Shown: positions 30,280-41,620, counted from the first letter of the stretch. The stretch is 64,000 bases of DNA from Agapetus fuscipes (GCA_951799405.1 OX637335.1:17798342-17862341); one strand, 5' to 3'. A program made the numbers and translations. Notes: generated by a model from the sequence alone, not told the origin.

Positions 30280-30535
30280 CATCTATAATCTAAGCTGCAA
30301 AGATACATTAACAATCAAAGGTCAATATCAAATGCACGCCCACAAACAGACACATGTAAGTTCACGCTTACAAATGCTGAATGTGTACCTACTTACAAAT
30401 TAAAACGAAACCTTAAATGAACATAAACCCTGCAACTTTACCGACCTGCCCTGAAACAGAGGTGACATTGGCTAAATAAAACATTTTTTATAGAATGGGT
30501 AGTCAGCCTCATACCAGCCAATAAGTCAAGGAATT
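30280..30535 (-). mobile_element. Family A SINE, full length
   Basis: Complete minus-strand copy from CTTGACTTATTGGCTGG to a TTATAGATGATAG tail; carries the GCATACGTACACATGCAG-type middle. Confidence 0.8.
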
Positions 30536-30569
30536 GTCAGGGAATATGAAGGAACACACGGGATATCAT

Positions 30570-30650
30570 CTGTAATATAAATCTATAATTTAAGTTGCAA
30601 GAATACATTGCATTTAATATTCATATTAGATGCCTTCCCATAAGCAGATT
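30570..30650 (-). mobile_element. Family A SINE, 3' end only
   Basis: The tail and last ~70 bp of the body, cut off at AATCTGCTTATGGGAAGG. Confidence 0.65.
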
Positions 30651-30664
30651 TAAAAAAAACCTAT

Positions 30665-30790
30665 AAGAAGAAAATGTTTGAAACATATTAATAAATTGAA
30701 AGAGGTATGCAAGGATATGGAAAATTTTCAGAGGCTCTAGCCACTCCTAGCGGAATGGTGACAGAGCTACAGTTACAGTTACCTAAATAC
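30665..30790 (+). pseudogene. RTE-type LINE (family 2), extreme 3' end
   Basis: It has AAATTGAAAGAGGTATGCAA, CAGAGGCTCTAGCCACTCC and TAGCGGAATGGTGACAGAG, then (CAGTTA) tail repeats. Confidence 0.65.
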
Positions 30791-31134
30791 CAGCATTTAC
30801 CAGCAAAACACCTTGAATTCAACCTCAAAATTAGTAATTGATTTTTTTTATATTCCTCCGTGTAGATATATGAATGCAAAAAAAATCAGACATGAATACA
30901 TGCTATGATAGGATGTGATGAACAAAGCCTTTGCTAAAATCCCCAGCTAAATATAATTGTTATTTAATGTGTTTCCATGCAGGCCGCCGTTCTATTGCAT
31001 CAGCTATCATCAAAAGCAATTACTAGACTTTTTCACTGCAATGGTAGAGACCAGCCACATCCAGTAGCTACTTGTTGCTGAGAGCGGATTCAAACCAGGA
31101 CAGTACAAAAGCTTGTATTACAAAGTTTATCTGT

Positions 31135-31200
31135 AATTCTGTAACTCTGCGGTTAATCTGCAATGTTGGCAACTGAGGCTTTAAAATTTTAAATGTTTAC
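31135..31200 (+). pseudogene. Short 3' fragment of the 8.7 kb LINE family
   Basis: GCGGTTAATCTGCAATGTTG resembles the end of the 8.7 kb frame and the copy at 42.9 kb. Confidence 0.4.
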
Positions 31201-31239
31201 ACTTAGGCGGACAGAGTAGACGCATTCTGTCAAATCTAT

Positions 31240-31495
31240 CTAATCTAATCTAAGTTGCAAAGATATGTAACATTGGGGGCTCACATTATATGCATTCTCA
31301 CAAGAAGACACGCACAAGTTTGCGCTTGCACATGCCGCATGTGAACCTACAACATAGAAACCCAAATCTTAAATGGACATACACCCTGCAACTCCTGCCG
31401 TCCATCCCTGAAACAGGAATGATATTAGCAAAGTGAACCATTTTTACAGTATGGGTGGTCAGCCGCATACCAACCTATAAGTCAAGGAACTGCAA
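31240..31495 (-). mobile_element. Family A SINE, full length
   Basis: Complete minus-strand copy; the tail has TTAGATTAGATTAGATAG repeats. Confidence 0.8.
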
Positions 31496-31682
31496 CGGAA
31501 CGGATTGTAAATGGTATAGGTACATAAGAATTTTCGGGTCAAAAGTCTATTAGCGTATAGGGATGTATGATTACTATAACACAGTCGGTCCGGTAATCCG
31601 TAGACAATTAGGAGAATGGTTCTAGGGTGAAAAAGTTATTATTGGTGTATAACGTCGTCCCTAAGTTAGGTATGACCCTTAC

Positions 31683-31925
31683 CCCTTGCAAAGATGTATT
31701 GATATTTAAGTCTCATATTTGATGCAAACCCACTAGCAGGCGCATGTAAGTTCGCGCTTACACATGCTTACACATGCGCACATACGAAATAAACCGAACC
31801 TCACATGAAAATAAAATTTGCAACACCTGCCGCCTTTCCCTGAAACCGGGGTGACATAGGCTAAAGTGAAAAAAAATCATAGCATCGGAGGTCAGCCTCA
31901 TACCAACATATTAGTGAAGGAACTA
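31683..31925 (-). mobile_element. Family A SINE, second subtype
   Basis: Minus-strand copy with GCATGTGTAAGCGCGAAC preceded by a duplicated CATGTGTAAG word, and CCCGGTTTCAGGG. It lies less than 200 bp from the previous copy in the same orientation. Confidence 0.75.
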
Positions 31926-31929
31926 ACAA

Positions 31930-32380
31930 GGAAAACTTATCTCTGGTATAAACCTAGTTACTGATTACTTCCCACTTAATACTTGCAACTTACCACTTTC
32001 CAGATATCCCCGTCTGAAGCAGCTGCAGCAACTAGCTGCTAAACAAGCCAGTGGCAAGTCGAGTGGTGCTTTGAAAAGTAAATTAATGGCATGGGAACAA
32101 AAAAAAAACGCTTTTTTGACTCTCCAATTTCTGACGCGATAATTCTTTTCACCTTGAATTTTTTTTTCATCCGCGCCTGAGAAAAAGACAAACAAAGGAA
32201 TTGGCCAACACTCGACGATGTCCGCTTGTTGCTTAAGACAAGCATTGTGCCAGAACTGGCGTTAGTCAACATTGATAGAGGATTACGCCTTTTACATTTT
32301 ATTTTATAATGGTAGTCAGGAGGAGTAGGAGGCGATGGCTGATGGAGGCCAAGGGGAGATAATATGAGCTGTAGAGACAT
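31930..32380. other. Unassigned stretch
   Basis: Slightly richer in GC than average; short open frames on the minus strand (to 129 codons) show no recognisable motif. Confidence 0.35.
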
Positions 32381-32389
32381 CGAAGAAGT

Positions 32390-32545
32390 CTGGTCGATAG
32401 CACAGTTGGTAGATTGCTTGCATTCCATGCCGAGAACTGGTATTCGAATCCCACCTAGGGTGTCAGAAATGATTTCCTATTTCGGTGTTGTTTATTTCAA
32501 ACCCAAAATAAAATATCAGCAAGGTTTACTCGGCCTTTACTTGTT
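32390..32545 (+). mobile_element. Family C SINE, 5' half
   Basis: Head and proximal body up to GGTTTACTCGGCC are present. Confidence 0.75.
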
Positions 32546-32611
32546 ATGAGCACTTCCTTATAATGAGTTCACTTACTATGAGAAGTTATGCTCAATAAAA
32601 TGCTTTATCCA

Positions 32612-32812
32612 CGCAACGCAACCAAGCCACACATGTAGTGTAACTTCTTGACTGCGTTATCCCCCAAGGGAATAACGCAGTTGCAAATGGCGATTCGGGA
32701 CCTATTTATTTTTACAAGTAAGGGGGCCACCCTCACACCAACCACTTTCAGTTGAAGTGGGGGTTTTCCAGCTCCCGGGGGGGCTGGTTCTCATCTCTTG
32801 TGAAGGCTGAGT
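32612..32812 (-). mobile_element. Family C SINE, 3' two thirds
   Basis: The minus-strand distal body and end; no head. A short TAATGAGTTC-containing spacer that resembles 25.48-25.54 kb separates it from the opposite-strand 5' half. Confidence 0.75.
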
Positions 32813-32814
32813 TC

Positions 32815-33240
32815 TCAAATCAGTGAATCAGTACTTATTCCTTTAAGGCGGCGATATACATAGATAGTAGTTTACGAAAAAATATATTTACTATTTCTAT
32901 GGATAAAGAACTGCATGATTCTGCCTTAGCTTACATAGATGTTATGGCAAGTAGGTACCTTATATTATGAAGCTTACAGAATAGTGAGAGGACGATGGTT
33001 TTCCATGTTATTGATGGAAGACCTTCAGTCAAATGCGCGCCTCAGTAAATTATATTCTCTTGTTAGTTCGTCACTTATTTCTCTCGTATTCCTCACGAAT
33101 CTTTGCTTGAAATATGAACGTAATCAGAATTTAAACTACAGCAATAAATTATAACAAAAACTATGAAAATAAAAGGATAAATCTTCATAAAAATAGCAAT
33201 ATTCAACATATAAAAATGTGTAGCTGAAATGTAAAATCTA
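32815..33240. other. AT-rich non-coding stretch
   Basis: Nothing recognised. Confidence 0.45.
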
Positions 33241-33244
33241 CGCT

Positions 33245-33518
33245 GCTTTTTTAGTCTAGTGGTAACGCTTCTGACTCGTAAATGGAAGGTTGTGGGTTCC
33301 AATCCTTGAAGATAAAAAAAACACACAATTTATATTTTCAAATATGTTCTTCGCTAGGTTGAAAAAATTCGTGTACCTTTACCATAGACCGGTCCCCAAA
33401 GGTCCATCCAGCCTTACAGCATCTGGATCTTGCTTGAGAATTGGCGCTTTCTATAGCGATGGCCAAGCTTGCAAAGGGCTCTTGAGGTGAGATTTACACA
33501 AAAACAGCGCTCACCAAA
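33245..33518 (+). mobile_element. Family B SINE with short tail
   Basis: Head (TTAGTCTAGTGGTAACGC, GGTTGTGGGTTCCAATCC), body and short tail to CGCTCACCAAATCATTG. Confidence 0.75.
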
Positions 33519-33884
33519 TCATTGAGGGTCGACGCGCGTCAGGTCGATGGAGAACATCTTATGTAGACATTGACATCTTATAACTCTATGTATGTAGATG
33601 AAGAACCTGATTAAAGTGGTTTGGCAAAAGCGCAAAGTCTCTCTTTCTAGCAGTATGGAATTCCCAAATTGTTATTAAATGTTTAAATGCTTTAACCATT
33701 GAGGCTTTAACAGCTTTATATGTCACTGATTCAGTTTTACCTTAAAGGTGTCGATAGACGATATAACAGACATGTAGGTATAATAAAAACGAGAAAAACA
33801 AACTAAAACCTCAGTGGGAAATTTATGAGAATTTCGGATGCTAGCATTTAATGCTGTAATAGGCTGTGAAAGTCGAAATGAATA

Positions 33885-34110
33885 CATTTCTTCCATCTCA
33901 CATCTCGGTAAGACGCGTTACGCACGTGTCGGCACGTAAATGCGATCCCAAGAGCATTGTCTGCTGATAACGTCTGTTACCCAAGAGTGCAACAACTTTC
34001 TTCGCAGCGCAATGAGGTCCGCACGTGATTTGACGTGGACAAAGTTGTGTCGTCACCCGGCCAGGTTGATGGGGCAGTTCCATTCAAGACTGACGTTTGC
34101 TCGCCGCTAA
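33885..34110. other. GC-rich island with short open frames
   Basis: GC content is well above the background, with many CpG. A 56-codon plus frame (33948 to about 34108) and a 61-codon minus frame are open, but neither shows a known motif. A relic of an exon, promoter or element is possible. Confidence 0.3.
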
Positions 34111-34157
34111 AAAAGTTCCAAATTCAAAAACTTGGATTACAGATTATAGATATTGCT

Positions 34158-34430
34158 GGAGTGATGTTTTCCGGGATCTGTTGCCGTGGTCTGTGGGAGC
34201 TGGAGCTTCCAGACGTTTCGCCCATTTCTACGATGGGCTTCTTTAGCGTGAAGTATGATGAGTTTCCACATATAAACCCCGAGTGTACACACACTTACAT
34301 CACAGTTCTCATCAAGATCATCTTCATCATCATAATTCACGCTAAAGAAGTCCATCGTAGAAATGGGCGAAACGTCCGGAAGCTCCAGCTCTCACAGACC
34401 ACGGCAACAGATCCCGGAAAACATAACTCC
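34158..34430. repeat. Long hairpin, arms about 95 bp
   Basis: Left arm 34158-34252 pairs with 34336-34430 around an 83 bp loop that contains ATCATC repeats. Arms carry GGCGAAACGTC, GTAGAAATGGGC and CCACGGCAACAGATCCCGG. Outer ends are GGAGT...ACTCC. Confidence 0.7.
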
Positions 34431-34744
34431 ATCATCATCAGCCGGCCGTGTAAGCTTACAACTCTTATTATAAATATTGCCGTTAAGTTATTATTTGTAA
34501 CGTGTCCGACCAACCATAGTGTTAAAGAATGTCCGATTTTGTCATTAGAGGGCTGTTGAGGTGTTCATTTGACCTTTACATTTCTGGCTTCCATAAAAAT
34601 TATGTGAATGTGAAAAGTGAAGTGACCTGCTGCTACCGTCTTTCAAGGACAAAAGCCTTGAGATAAGTGTACCATATGTCCATATCTGTTTATCGTTTTT
34701 AGCCTCAGATAAATCTTTTAAGGTCCATTAGTGAATAACAATAT

Positions 34745-35018
34745 TAGGATGATTTGTTTTGTGAGCGCCGTTTTTGTGTGTATCACACCTCAAGAGCCCT
34801 CTGCCAGTTTGATCGTCGCTGTAGAAAGCGCCAATTCTCAAGCAAGACCCAGTTGCTGTTAAGCTGGATGGACCTTTAGTGACCGGTCTTTGGTAAAGGA
34901 AGATGTTTTATTCACCCAGCAAAGAGCATATTTGATTTTTTGTGCTCCGCCGGGATTCGAACCCACAACCTTCCATTTACGAGTCAGAAGTGTTAACCAC
35001 TAGACTACGGACCGGTAA
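34745..35018 (-). mobile_element. Family B SINE with short tail
   Basis: Complete minus-strand copy; the head ends at CCGGTCCGTAGTCTAGTG (35018). It is one of the best-kept family B copies. Confidence 0.85.
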
Positions 35019-35059
35019 AAGTTACGTTATAGTTCATGAAAATAATGGATTATTAATTG

Positions 35060-35385
35060 ATAATGTTAATACATGTTGCTGACCAGATAAAATAGTTTTG
35101 TGAATTGCTATAGGTTGGTATGAGGCTGACCACCCATACTGTAAAAAATGGTTCACTTTGCCAATGTCACCCCTGTTTCAGGGAAGGTCGGCAAAAGTTG
35201 TGGGGCTTATGTTCATTTGAGGTTTGGATTTTATTTGTAAGTACACATTCAGCATTTGTAAGCGCGAACTACACTTGCTGGTTTGTGGGCATACATCTGA
35301 GAGCTTTAAATGAATATATCTTTGCAACTTAGATTATAGATAGATTATAGATTCCTTCTCACAAATCTATAAAAAAAAAAAACAG
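35060..35385 (+). mobile_element. Family D tail interrupted by a family A SINE
   Basis: GACCAGATAAAATAGTTTTG then GTGAATTGC lie before the family A copy; TTCCTTCTCACAAATCTATA then poly-A lie after it. Together they rebuild the order of the family D tail at 29.8 kb. Confidence 0.6.
35110..35352 (+). mobile_element. Family A SINE nested in family D
   Basis: Near-identical to the copy at 11750-11998 but lacking the first ~10 bases (starts ATAGGTTGGTATGAGG); ends TTAGATTATAGATAGATTAT. Confidence 0.8.
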
Positions 35386-35944
35386 AAAAAGGACTAGAAA
35401 ATCATGTAAAAGAGAAGCGAAAAATTACGAGAATAGGAAAATGAGAAATAAAAGCCGATTGAAACCTTGTAGAGTTGCTTACAACACTTGGTTTGGAAAC
35501 GGCCTGAGAAGTTTGATACTTTTTACTGCCCGCGCTCCAGTTACCTGCAGCGCGGGCACTTTCACTTTTTGCGCCATTGTGAGGTGTAATAATTGTTGCG
35601 AATTATATCAAAATGTAGCATTCGAATCAAATGTAGAAAGTCGCTTAGATTCTCTCGAAAAGAGCAGAAATATAGTGCGCCGGGCGGCCATTACTACACA
35701 GAGGCTACAAATGGGAAAACGATTCATTGTATTTTTGAACTTACATTTTGCGCTCACGATGAAATTTGTGAGTAACAACCATGGTTAACAACCATGATTG
35801 TAGCAACTCGTATGACAGAATATCTTTCCCATCTTTTTTTTTATTGCTACACTATTTTTAAGTTATATTCTAGAACTGCCCGTTGTCGCCAAAGGTCTCG
35901 CAGTGGTTTAGTCGACATATATTTATTTTCACAGGTTCCACATT

Positions 35945-36195
35945 CCTTGACTTATAGGTTGGTATGAGGCTGACCACCCATACTATAAAAATGGATCACT
36001 TTGCCAATGTCACCCCTGTTGCAGGGAAGGTCGGCAAGAGTTGTAGGGCTTATGTTCATTTTAGATTGGGTTTTTTATACTGTAGGTCCACGTGCGGCAT
36101 GTGTGAGCGCGAAATTATGCGTGTCTGCTTGTAGGAATGCATTTAATATGAGTCTCAAATGATAGATATCTTTGCAGCTTAGATTTAGATTTAGA
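35945..36195 (+). mobile_element. Family A SINE, full length
   Basis: Starts CCTTGACTTATAGGTTGG and ends GCAGCTTAGATTTAGATTTA. It lies inside remnants of a family C body (35890-35940 and 36195-36235). Confidence 0.8.
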
Positions 36196-36224
36196 CAGGT
36201 AAGGGGTAATGGGGCAGCCTTACG

Positions 36225-37215
36225 CCCTTATACAGGTGCAATACTCTTCAAAGTAGGCAATACCATCTCGATTTCGCGAGATCTCGGTCTTTTTTCGATG
36301 GTAAATTTCGTTTTTTTTAATCTCGTTCGAGATCTCGATCGAGATTTAATGTCTGAGAGTGCATAACATTTACATATGTACATTTGGGCTACGCAGCGCT
36401 CGCGTTGAATACTGACTGACTGCAGCGCTTCACGTAGTTTTCTTTGAGTCCAGTACCCTTAGTACGAGTCGCAAAACTTGAGTAATGTAAAGTTTACGGC
36501 AATTATTAAAGATTGATTTCCCCCAAAATCTGCCGTTTTTGTTTGTTCGAACTTGATTTTCTTCATCACTGTAACTCTTTTGCTAAGACCACAAAGCGTA
36601 AGAAACAAAAACGGCAGATTTTGGGAGAAATAACGCTTTAATATTTTCCGTAAACTTTACTTTTCTCAAGTTTTGCAACTCGTACTATGAATACTGCTTA
36701 AAACAAAAACTATAAAAAATAAGAATTCAAAATTTCAAAGCCTTAGCTTTAGTCGCTTACATTACAGATCAACTGCTATTTTTTCGGTTCTTACATAGGT
36801 ACCTACTAACTTTCATTTGATCCAAAGTCATAACCTATTTCATACCTGTAAACTCTCCTTTTATTATGACTCTGGTTATCCCATTCATTCATCGTACAAC
36901 AAAATAAAAATGAATTATTTAGTATTTTTAATGTGTGAAACTACTAAAAAGATGAATATGGGAAAGAAATATAATAAAGCATTCCAATGCTACTAAAACG
37001 GCAAGTAAACGGTTACGCAATATGAAACGCATTTATTATCGTAACCGGCGAAAGTTCACCCGCCTCTCTCCCTCACACCCGCTATCACCTGGATCTCGCG
37101 TCTCTCTCTAAAACACGATCATCTCATTCGGTTCACTTTTACTTTGGATCGCTCGAGATCGGACTTTTCTCGGTCCGACCGAAGATTACGATTATTTACC
37201 TGTAATAGTATTTTT
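36225..37215. other. Possible DNA element rich in self-complementary words
   Basis: Both ends hold clusters of GAGATCTCG and CTCGGTC-type words in opposite sense (36260-36350 and 37140-37195), and the mariner-like MITE lies inside. Clear terminal repeats or target duplications could not be fixed. Confidence 0.3.
36456..36687. mobile_element. Second copy of the TA-flanked MITE
   Basis: The left end is intact (TA then CCCTTAGTACGAGT); the right end stops at CTCGTACTA, missing the last bases. The interior carries ATCTGCCGTTTTTGTTTGTT and its complement, making a longer internal hairpin than the 7.2 kb copy. Confidence 0.65.
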
Positions 37216-37264
37216 AATTTATTTAAATAGCACAAATCGGTCTCATCTATATTTTTTATGTAAT

Positions 37265-37383
37265 ATTTAATCTAAGTTACAAAGATATCATATTAACATT
37301 GAAAATTTACAAACAGTAAGTTCACGCGTACAAATTCTGAACGTTCACTTACAAAATAAGGACCCACATCTCAAATGAGCATA
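37265..37383 (-). mobile_element. Family A SINE, 3' half, diverged
   Basis: The tail side is AATCTAAGTTACAAAGATAT; it ends at TCTCAAATGAGCATAC where the LINE fragment begins. Confidence 0.6.
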
Positions 37384-37384
37384 C

Positions 37385-37630
37385 ATGCCACCAGGGGGTG
37401 CCAGAGCCTCTGCAGATTTGCCTCCATTTTTTACGTATCCTTGCATACCTCTTCCTATCCTGCATACTTCATTAATATCCATCACCTTTTCTATACATTT
37501 CGTTCTTTTACATTGACCCTGTATATCCCATTCTTTCACGATTTCCCCAATCAGATCGAGCCATACTTTTCTCGGTCTTCCCTTTCCTCTTCTCCCATCC
37601 GCATTTCCTCTGTATACACACTTTGTAAGT
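37385..37630 (-). pseudogene. RTE-type LINE (family 2) 3' end
   Basis: The minus strand reads RGKGRPRKVWLDLIGEIV, KEWDIQGQCKRTKC and KVMDINEV, then a stretch with a small duplication and CAGAGGCTCTGGCACCCCC. Confidence 0.7.
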
Positions 37631-37950
37631 ATCCTTTATTATATTACCCTTCGTCGTCGTCATTCGTCGTCGAGTTTCGATTTTCAAAATCAATGCCATC
37701 ACAGCAGATGAAACACATTCATGCTCTATAGCAAATTAATTTTTGTATATATGCTGCAATGCGGCGAGCTTACGCGTGTGTGTTTACAAATGTATGAAAA
37801 CTTTTAGGAATTAATCTGTTTGTTCATACTAAAAATGTATGGAACAATATTGACATCTAGCGGCAAAACGTAAAAGTTTTTTTTACATTTTCTTTTATTT
37901 CATGCAAATTAAAAATAAAAAAAAAGCCAAAAATAAATGGATTTCAATCT

Positions 37951-39660
37951 GTAATCTAAGTTGCAAACATATATAACATTTGAGATTCATATTACATGCA
38001 TTCTTACAAGCAGATATGTATAAGTTCCCGCTTACATATGCTGCATGTGTACTTACAACATAACAGCCCATTCCAAATGAACATAAACCCTGCAACTCTT
38101 GCCAACCTTCCCTGAAACAAACTCTTACCTTACTTTTCCTCAAACAGAGATAAAATTTTCATGGTAAACCATTCTTACAGTATGGGTGGTCAGCCACATA
38201 CTAACCTATAAGTCAAGGAAATTATTTTGTTAAGTTCTATAATCTAAGTTGTAAAGATACATACCATTTGAGATTCATATTAAATGCATTCCCACAAGCA
38301 GACAGGTATAAGTTCGCGCTTACAAATGCCCCATGTGGACTTACAAAATAAAAAACTAATCTCAAATGAACATAAGCCCTGCAACTCTTGCCAACTTTTC
38401 CTCAAACAGAGATAAAATTTTCATGGTAAACCATTCTTACAGCACAAGCAGATATGTATAAGTTCCCGCTTACATATGCTGCATGTGTACTTACAACATA
38501 ACAGCTCATTCCAAATGAACATAAGCCCTGCAACTCTTGCCAACCTTCCCTGAAACAAAGGTGAATTTGCAAAGTAAACCATTTTTAAAAGTATGGGTGG
38601 TCAGCCTCATACCAACCTATAAGTCAAGAAAATTATTTTGTGTATTTTTTTACATAATCTAAGTTGCAAAGATACATACCATTTAAGATTAATATTAAAT
38701 GCATTCCCACACGCAGACAGGTACAAGTTCACGCTTACAAATGCCCAATGTGGACTTGCAAAATAAAAAAAAACTAATCTCAAATGAACATAAGCCCTGC
38801 AACTCTTGCCGACTTTTCCTCAAACAGAGATAAAATTTGCATGGTGAACCATTGCTTACAGTATGGGTGGTCAGCCACATACTAACCTATAAGTCAAGGA
38901 AATTATTTTGTTAAGTTCTATAATCTAAGTTGCAAAGATACATACCATTTGAGATTCATATTAAATGCATTCCCACAAGCAGACAGGTTCGCACTTACAA
39001 ATGCTCCATGTGGACTTACAACCTAATCTTAAATGAACATAAGCCCTGCAACTCTTGCCAACCTTCCCTGAAACAAAGGTGAATTTGCAAAGTAAACCAT
39101 TTTTTAAAGTATGGGTGGTCAGCCTCATACCAACCTATAAGTCAAGAAAATTATTTTGTGTATTTCTTTACATAATCTAAGTTGCAAAGATACATACCAT
39201 TTGAGATTCATATTAAATGCATTCCCACAAGCAGACAGGTATAAGTTCGCGCTTACAAATGCCCCATGTGGACTTACAAAATAAAAAACTAATCTCAAAT
39301 GAACATAAGCCCTGCAACTCTTGCCGACTTTTCCTCAAACAGAGATAAAATTTTCATGGTAAACCATTCTTACAGTATGGGTGGTCAGCCACATACTAAC
39401 CTGTAAGTCAAGGAAATTATTTTGTTAAGTTCTATAATCTAAGTTGCAAAGATACATACCAATCGAGATTCATATTAAATGCATTCCCACAAGCAGACAT
39501 TTATAAGTTCGCGCTTACACATAATGCATGTTGACTTACAACATAAAAACCCAATCTCAAATTAATATAAGCCCTGCAACTCTTGCCAATCTTCCCTGAA
39601 ACACAGCTGAAATCTGCAAAGTGAACCATTTTTTAAACTATGGGTGGTCAATTTTCTTTA
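37951..39660 (-). repeat. Tandem array of family A SINE monomers
   Basis: At least six minus-strand family A units follow head to tail with short spacers. The unit 5' ends (AAGTCAAG) fall at 38210, 38621, 38891, 39139 and 39405. Two types alternate: one has TTTTCCTCAAACAGAG, ends CCACATACTAACC and has spacer AATTATTTTGTTAAG; the other has CTTCCCTGAAACAAAGGTG, ends CCTCATACCAACC and has spacer TTATTTTGTGTATTT. Repeats of the same type are about 514 bp apart (38891 to 39405). Two units (near 38122 and 38440) are hybrids, as expected after unequal exchange. Confidence 0.85.
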
Positions 39661-39807
39661 ACAAAGGCTGTATGTTTTTATTTTACAAGTTTTCCGAATT
39701 TTAACGCGAGGAAACTATGCGCAATATACACATTCACCAAATGTTAAGGGGTTGGGCTGCGTAGCAGCCAGGGGCAACGCCCCTAGTAGTTATTTAATTA
39801 TTGTTCC

Positions 39808-40045
39808 TTGTAGGTTGGTAATTGGTATGAAGTGGACCACCCATCATAGAGTAAAAAATGGTTTCCTAATTTGTCAATTTTACGGGGAAGGGTGCCAAGA
39901 GTTACAGGGCTTATGTTCATTTGAGACTTTCTTTTCTAAGTACACACGCAGCGTGTGTAAGCACAAACTTTCACGTGTAGGCTTGTCATTAAAATATATA
40001 ATATTATTCTACAATGTTAACATTTCTTTGCTTTTTAGATTAAAG
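39808..40045 (+). mobile_element. Family A SINE, strongly diverged
   Basis: TAGGTTGGTAATTGGTATGA, CACCCATCATAGAGTAAAAA and ACACGCAGCGTGTGTAAGC remain; the tail is TTTAGATTAAAGATAA. Confidence 0.6.
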
Positions 40046-40072
40046 ATAATACTTTAATATTTAAACGCCACG

Positions 40073-40400
40073 AAACTAAGCTACACATATAGTGTAACTT
40101 CTTGCCGCGTTATCCCCGAAGGGTTCGCATGTGGCGAGTGAAACCTAGGTATTTATTTTTACAGGTAAGGGGGCGGTCTTACACCAACCACTTCAGTTGA
40201 AGTGGGGGCTTCCCAGCTCCCGAGAGGGCTGGTACTCATTTCTTATGAAGGCTGAGTAAGCCTTGCCTTTATTTTATTTTGGGTTTTGAAATAAACACCG
40301 GAATGGGAAATCATTTCTGACACCCTCGCCTCGGTGGGATTCGAACCCCCGAGCTCACTTCATGGAATGCAAGCACTCTACCAACTGAGCTACAAACCGA
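40073..40400 (-). mobile_element. Family C SINE, full length
   Basis: Minus-strand copy with head, body and GTGTAGCTTAGTT end; small local duplications (CTCGCCTCGG) occur near the head. Confidence 0.8.
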
Positions 40401-40930
40401 ACTTTTATTTACTCTAGCTAAATTCCTGAAAACTAAATTCAGCAACGGAAACAAAATTAGATGTGTATTTGGAATGTTATGCAATTTGAATTTCAGATTT
40501 GAAAAATAGGTTACAGATTTTTAAAATATTTTCAAAGAAAGATTCTTGACAGGGGTTCCAATATGAGATTTATGAGTCACAGTCCGAAATAGATTCCAAT
40601 GGCCAGATAGTCTGTGTAGACATGCGACTTGCTATGAAGGTATTTGTATTATATAATATTCCTTTTATAGAAATGAAGTAATGGACTTTCCTGGTAGGTA
40701 CACAAAATCTTTAGCCATCATCAGCTATCGGGGATCGGAAATTTTAAGATGCGCAAGGGTGGCTCGAAAGGGAATGACCATTTATTCTGATATTTATATT
40801 TTTAATATGGTTTGGACATATGGAGACTAACGAAGAATGTATACGTTGCAAGAATAGATGGATGTCATGGCAGAGGGAGACTTAGAAAGGTATGGATGGA
40901 CCAAATTCCTGAATTAGCGAATGAATGGCT

Positions 40931-41150
40931 GCTGTGCTGTAAAAATCGGTTCACTTTTGCCAATGCCACCCCGGTTCAGGGAACGGCGGCAGGAGTTGCA
41001 AGGTTTATGTCCATGTGAGGTTTTCTTTATTTGTATGCACACATGCAGAATGTGTAGGCGCGAACCTACATGTGCCTGTCTGTAGGCATGCATTTAATAT
41101 GAGCCTTAAATGCTTACATATCCTTGCAGCTTAGATTATAGATTATAGAT
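40931..41150 (+). mobile_element. Family A SINE, 5'-truncated, nested in LINE
   Basis: It starts at GCTGTGCTGTAAAAATCGG and ends with TTAGATTATAGATTATAGAT. GAATGG flanks it on both sides, a plausible target duplication. Second subtype (CATGTGAGGTTTTCTTTATT, GTGCCTGTCTGTAGGC). Confidence 0.75.
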
Positions 41151-41361
41151 AGAATGGGATATCCAGAGTCAGGCCCGGATTAACCCCTGTGGGGGCCCTG
41201 GTGCGAAAAAAAATCTCGGGGCCCCCTATAGCCCCCCCCCTTCCCCTCCCCCCTCCCCCCTTATCACAAAATCCCCTCCCCTCGCGCTTATTTTTTTTCA
41301 GAACGCAAAATATACAATTTACGAACATGCTAATTGAATGGTTGAATTCCTTGATTCTATT

Positions 41362-41620
41362 CTTGACTTTTAGGTTGGTATGAGGCTGACCACCCATACT
41401 GTAAAAAAATGGTTCACTTTGCCAATGACACCCTTGTTTCAGGGAAGGTCGGCAAGAGTTGCAAGGCTTATATTCATTTGAGATGTTTGATGAGTTTTAT
41501 ATTGTAGGTCCACATGTGGCATGTGTAAGCGCAAACTTATACGTCTCTGCTTGCGAGAATGCATTTAATATGAATCTCAATTGATTTTCATCTTTGATTT
41601 AGTTTTAGATTATAATAAAA
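41362..41620 (+). mobile_element. Family A SINE nested in the hAT element
   Basis: Full-length copy starting CTTGACTTTTAGGTTGG, ending TTTAGTTTTAGATTATA. Confidence 0.8.

Noticed and set aside
34035..34559. 174-codon plus-strand frame
   Set aside because: It runs through both arms of the long hairpin, has no protein motif and mirrors an open minus frame.
37951..39660. CRISPR-like array
   Set aside because: The repeats are about 250 bp SINE monomers with short constant spacers, in a eukaryotic genome.
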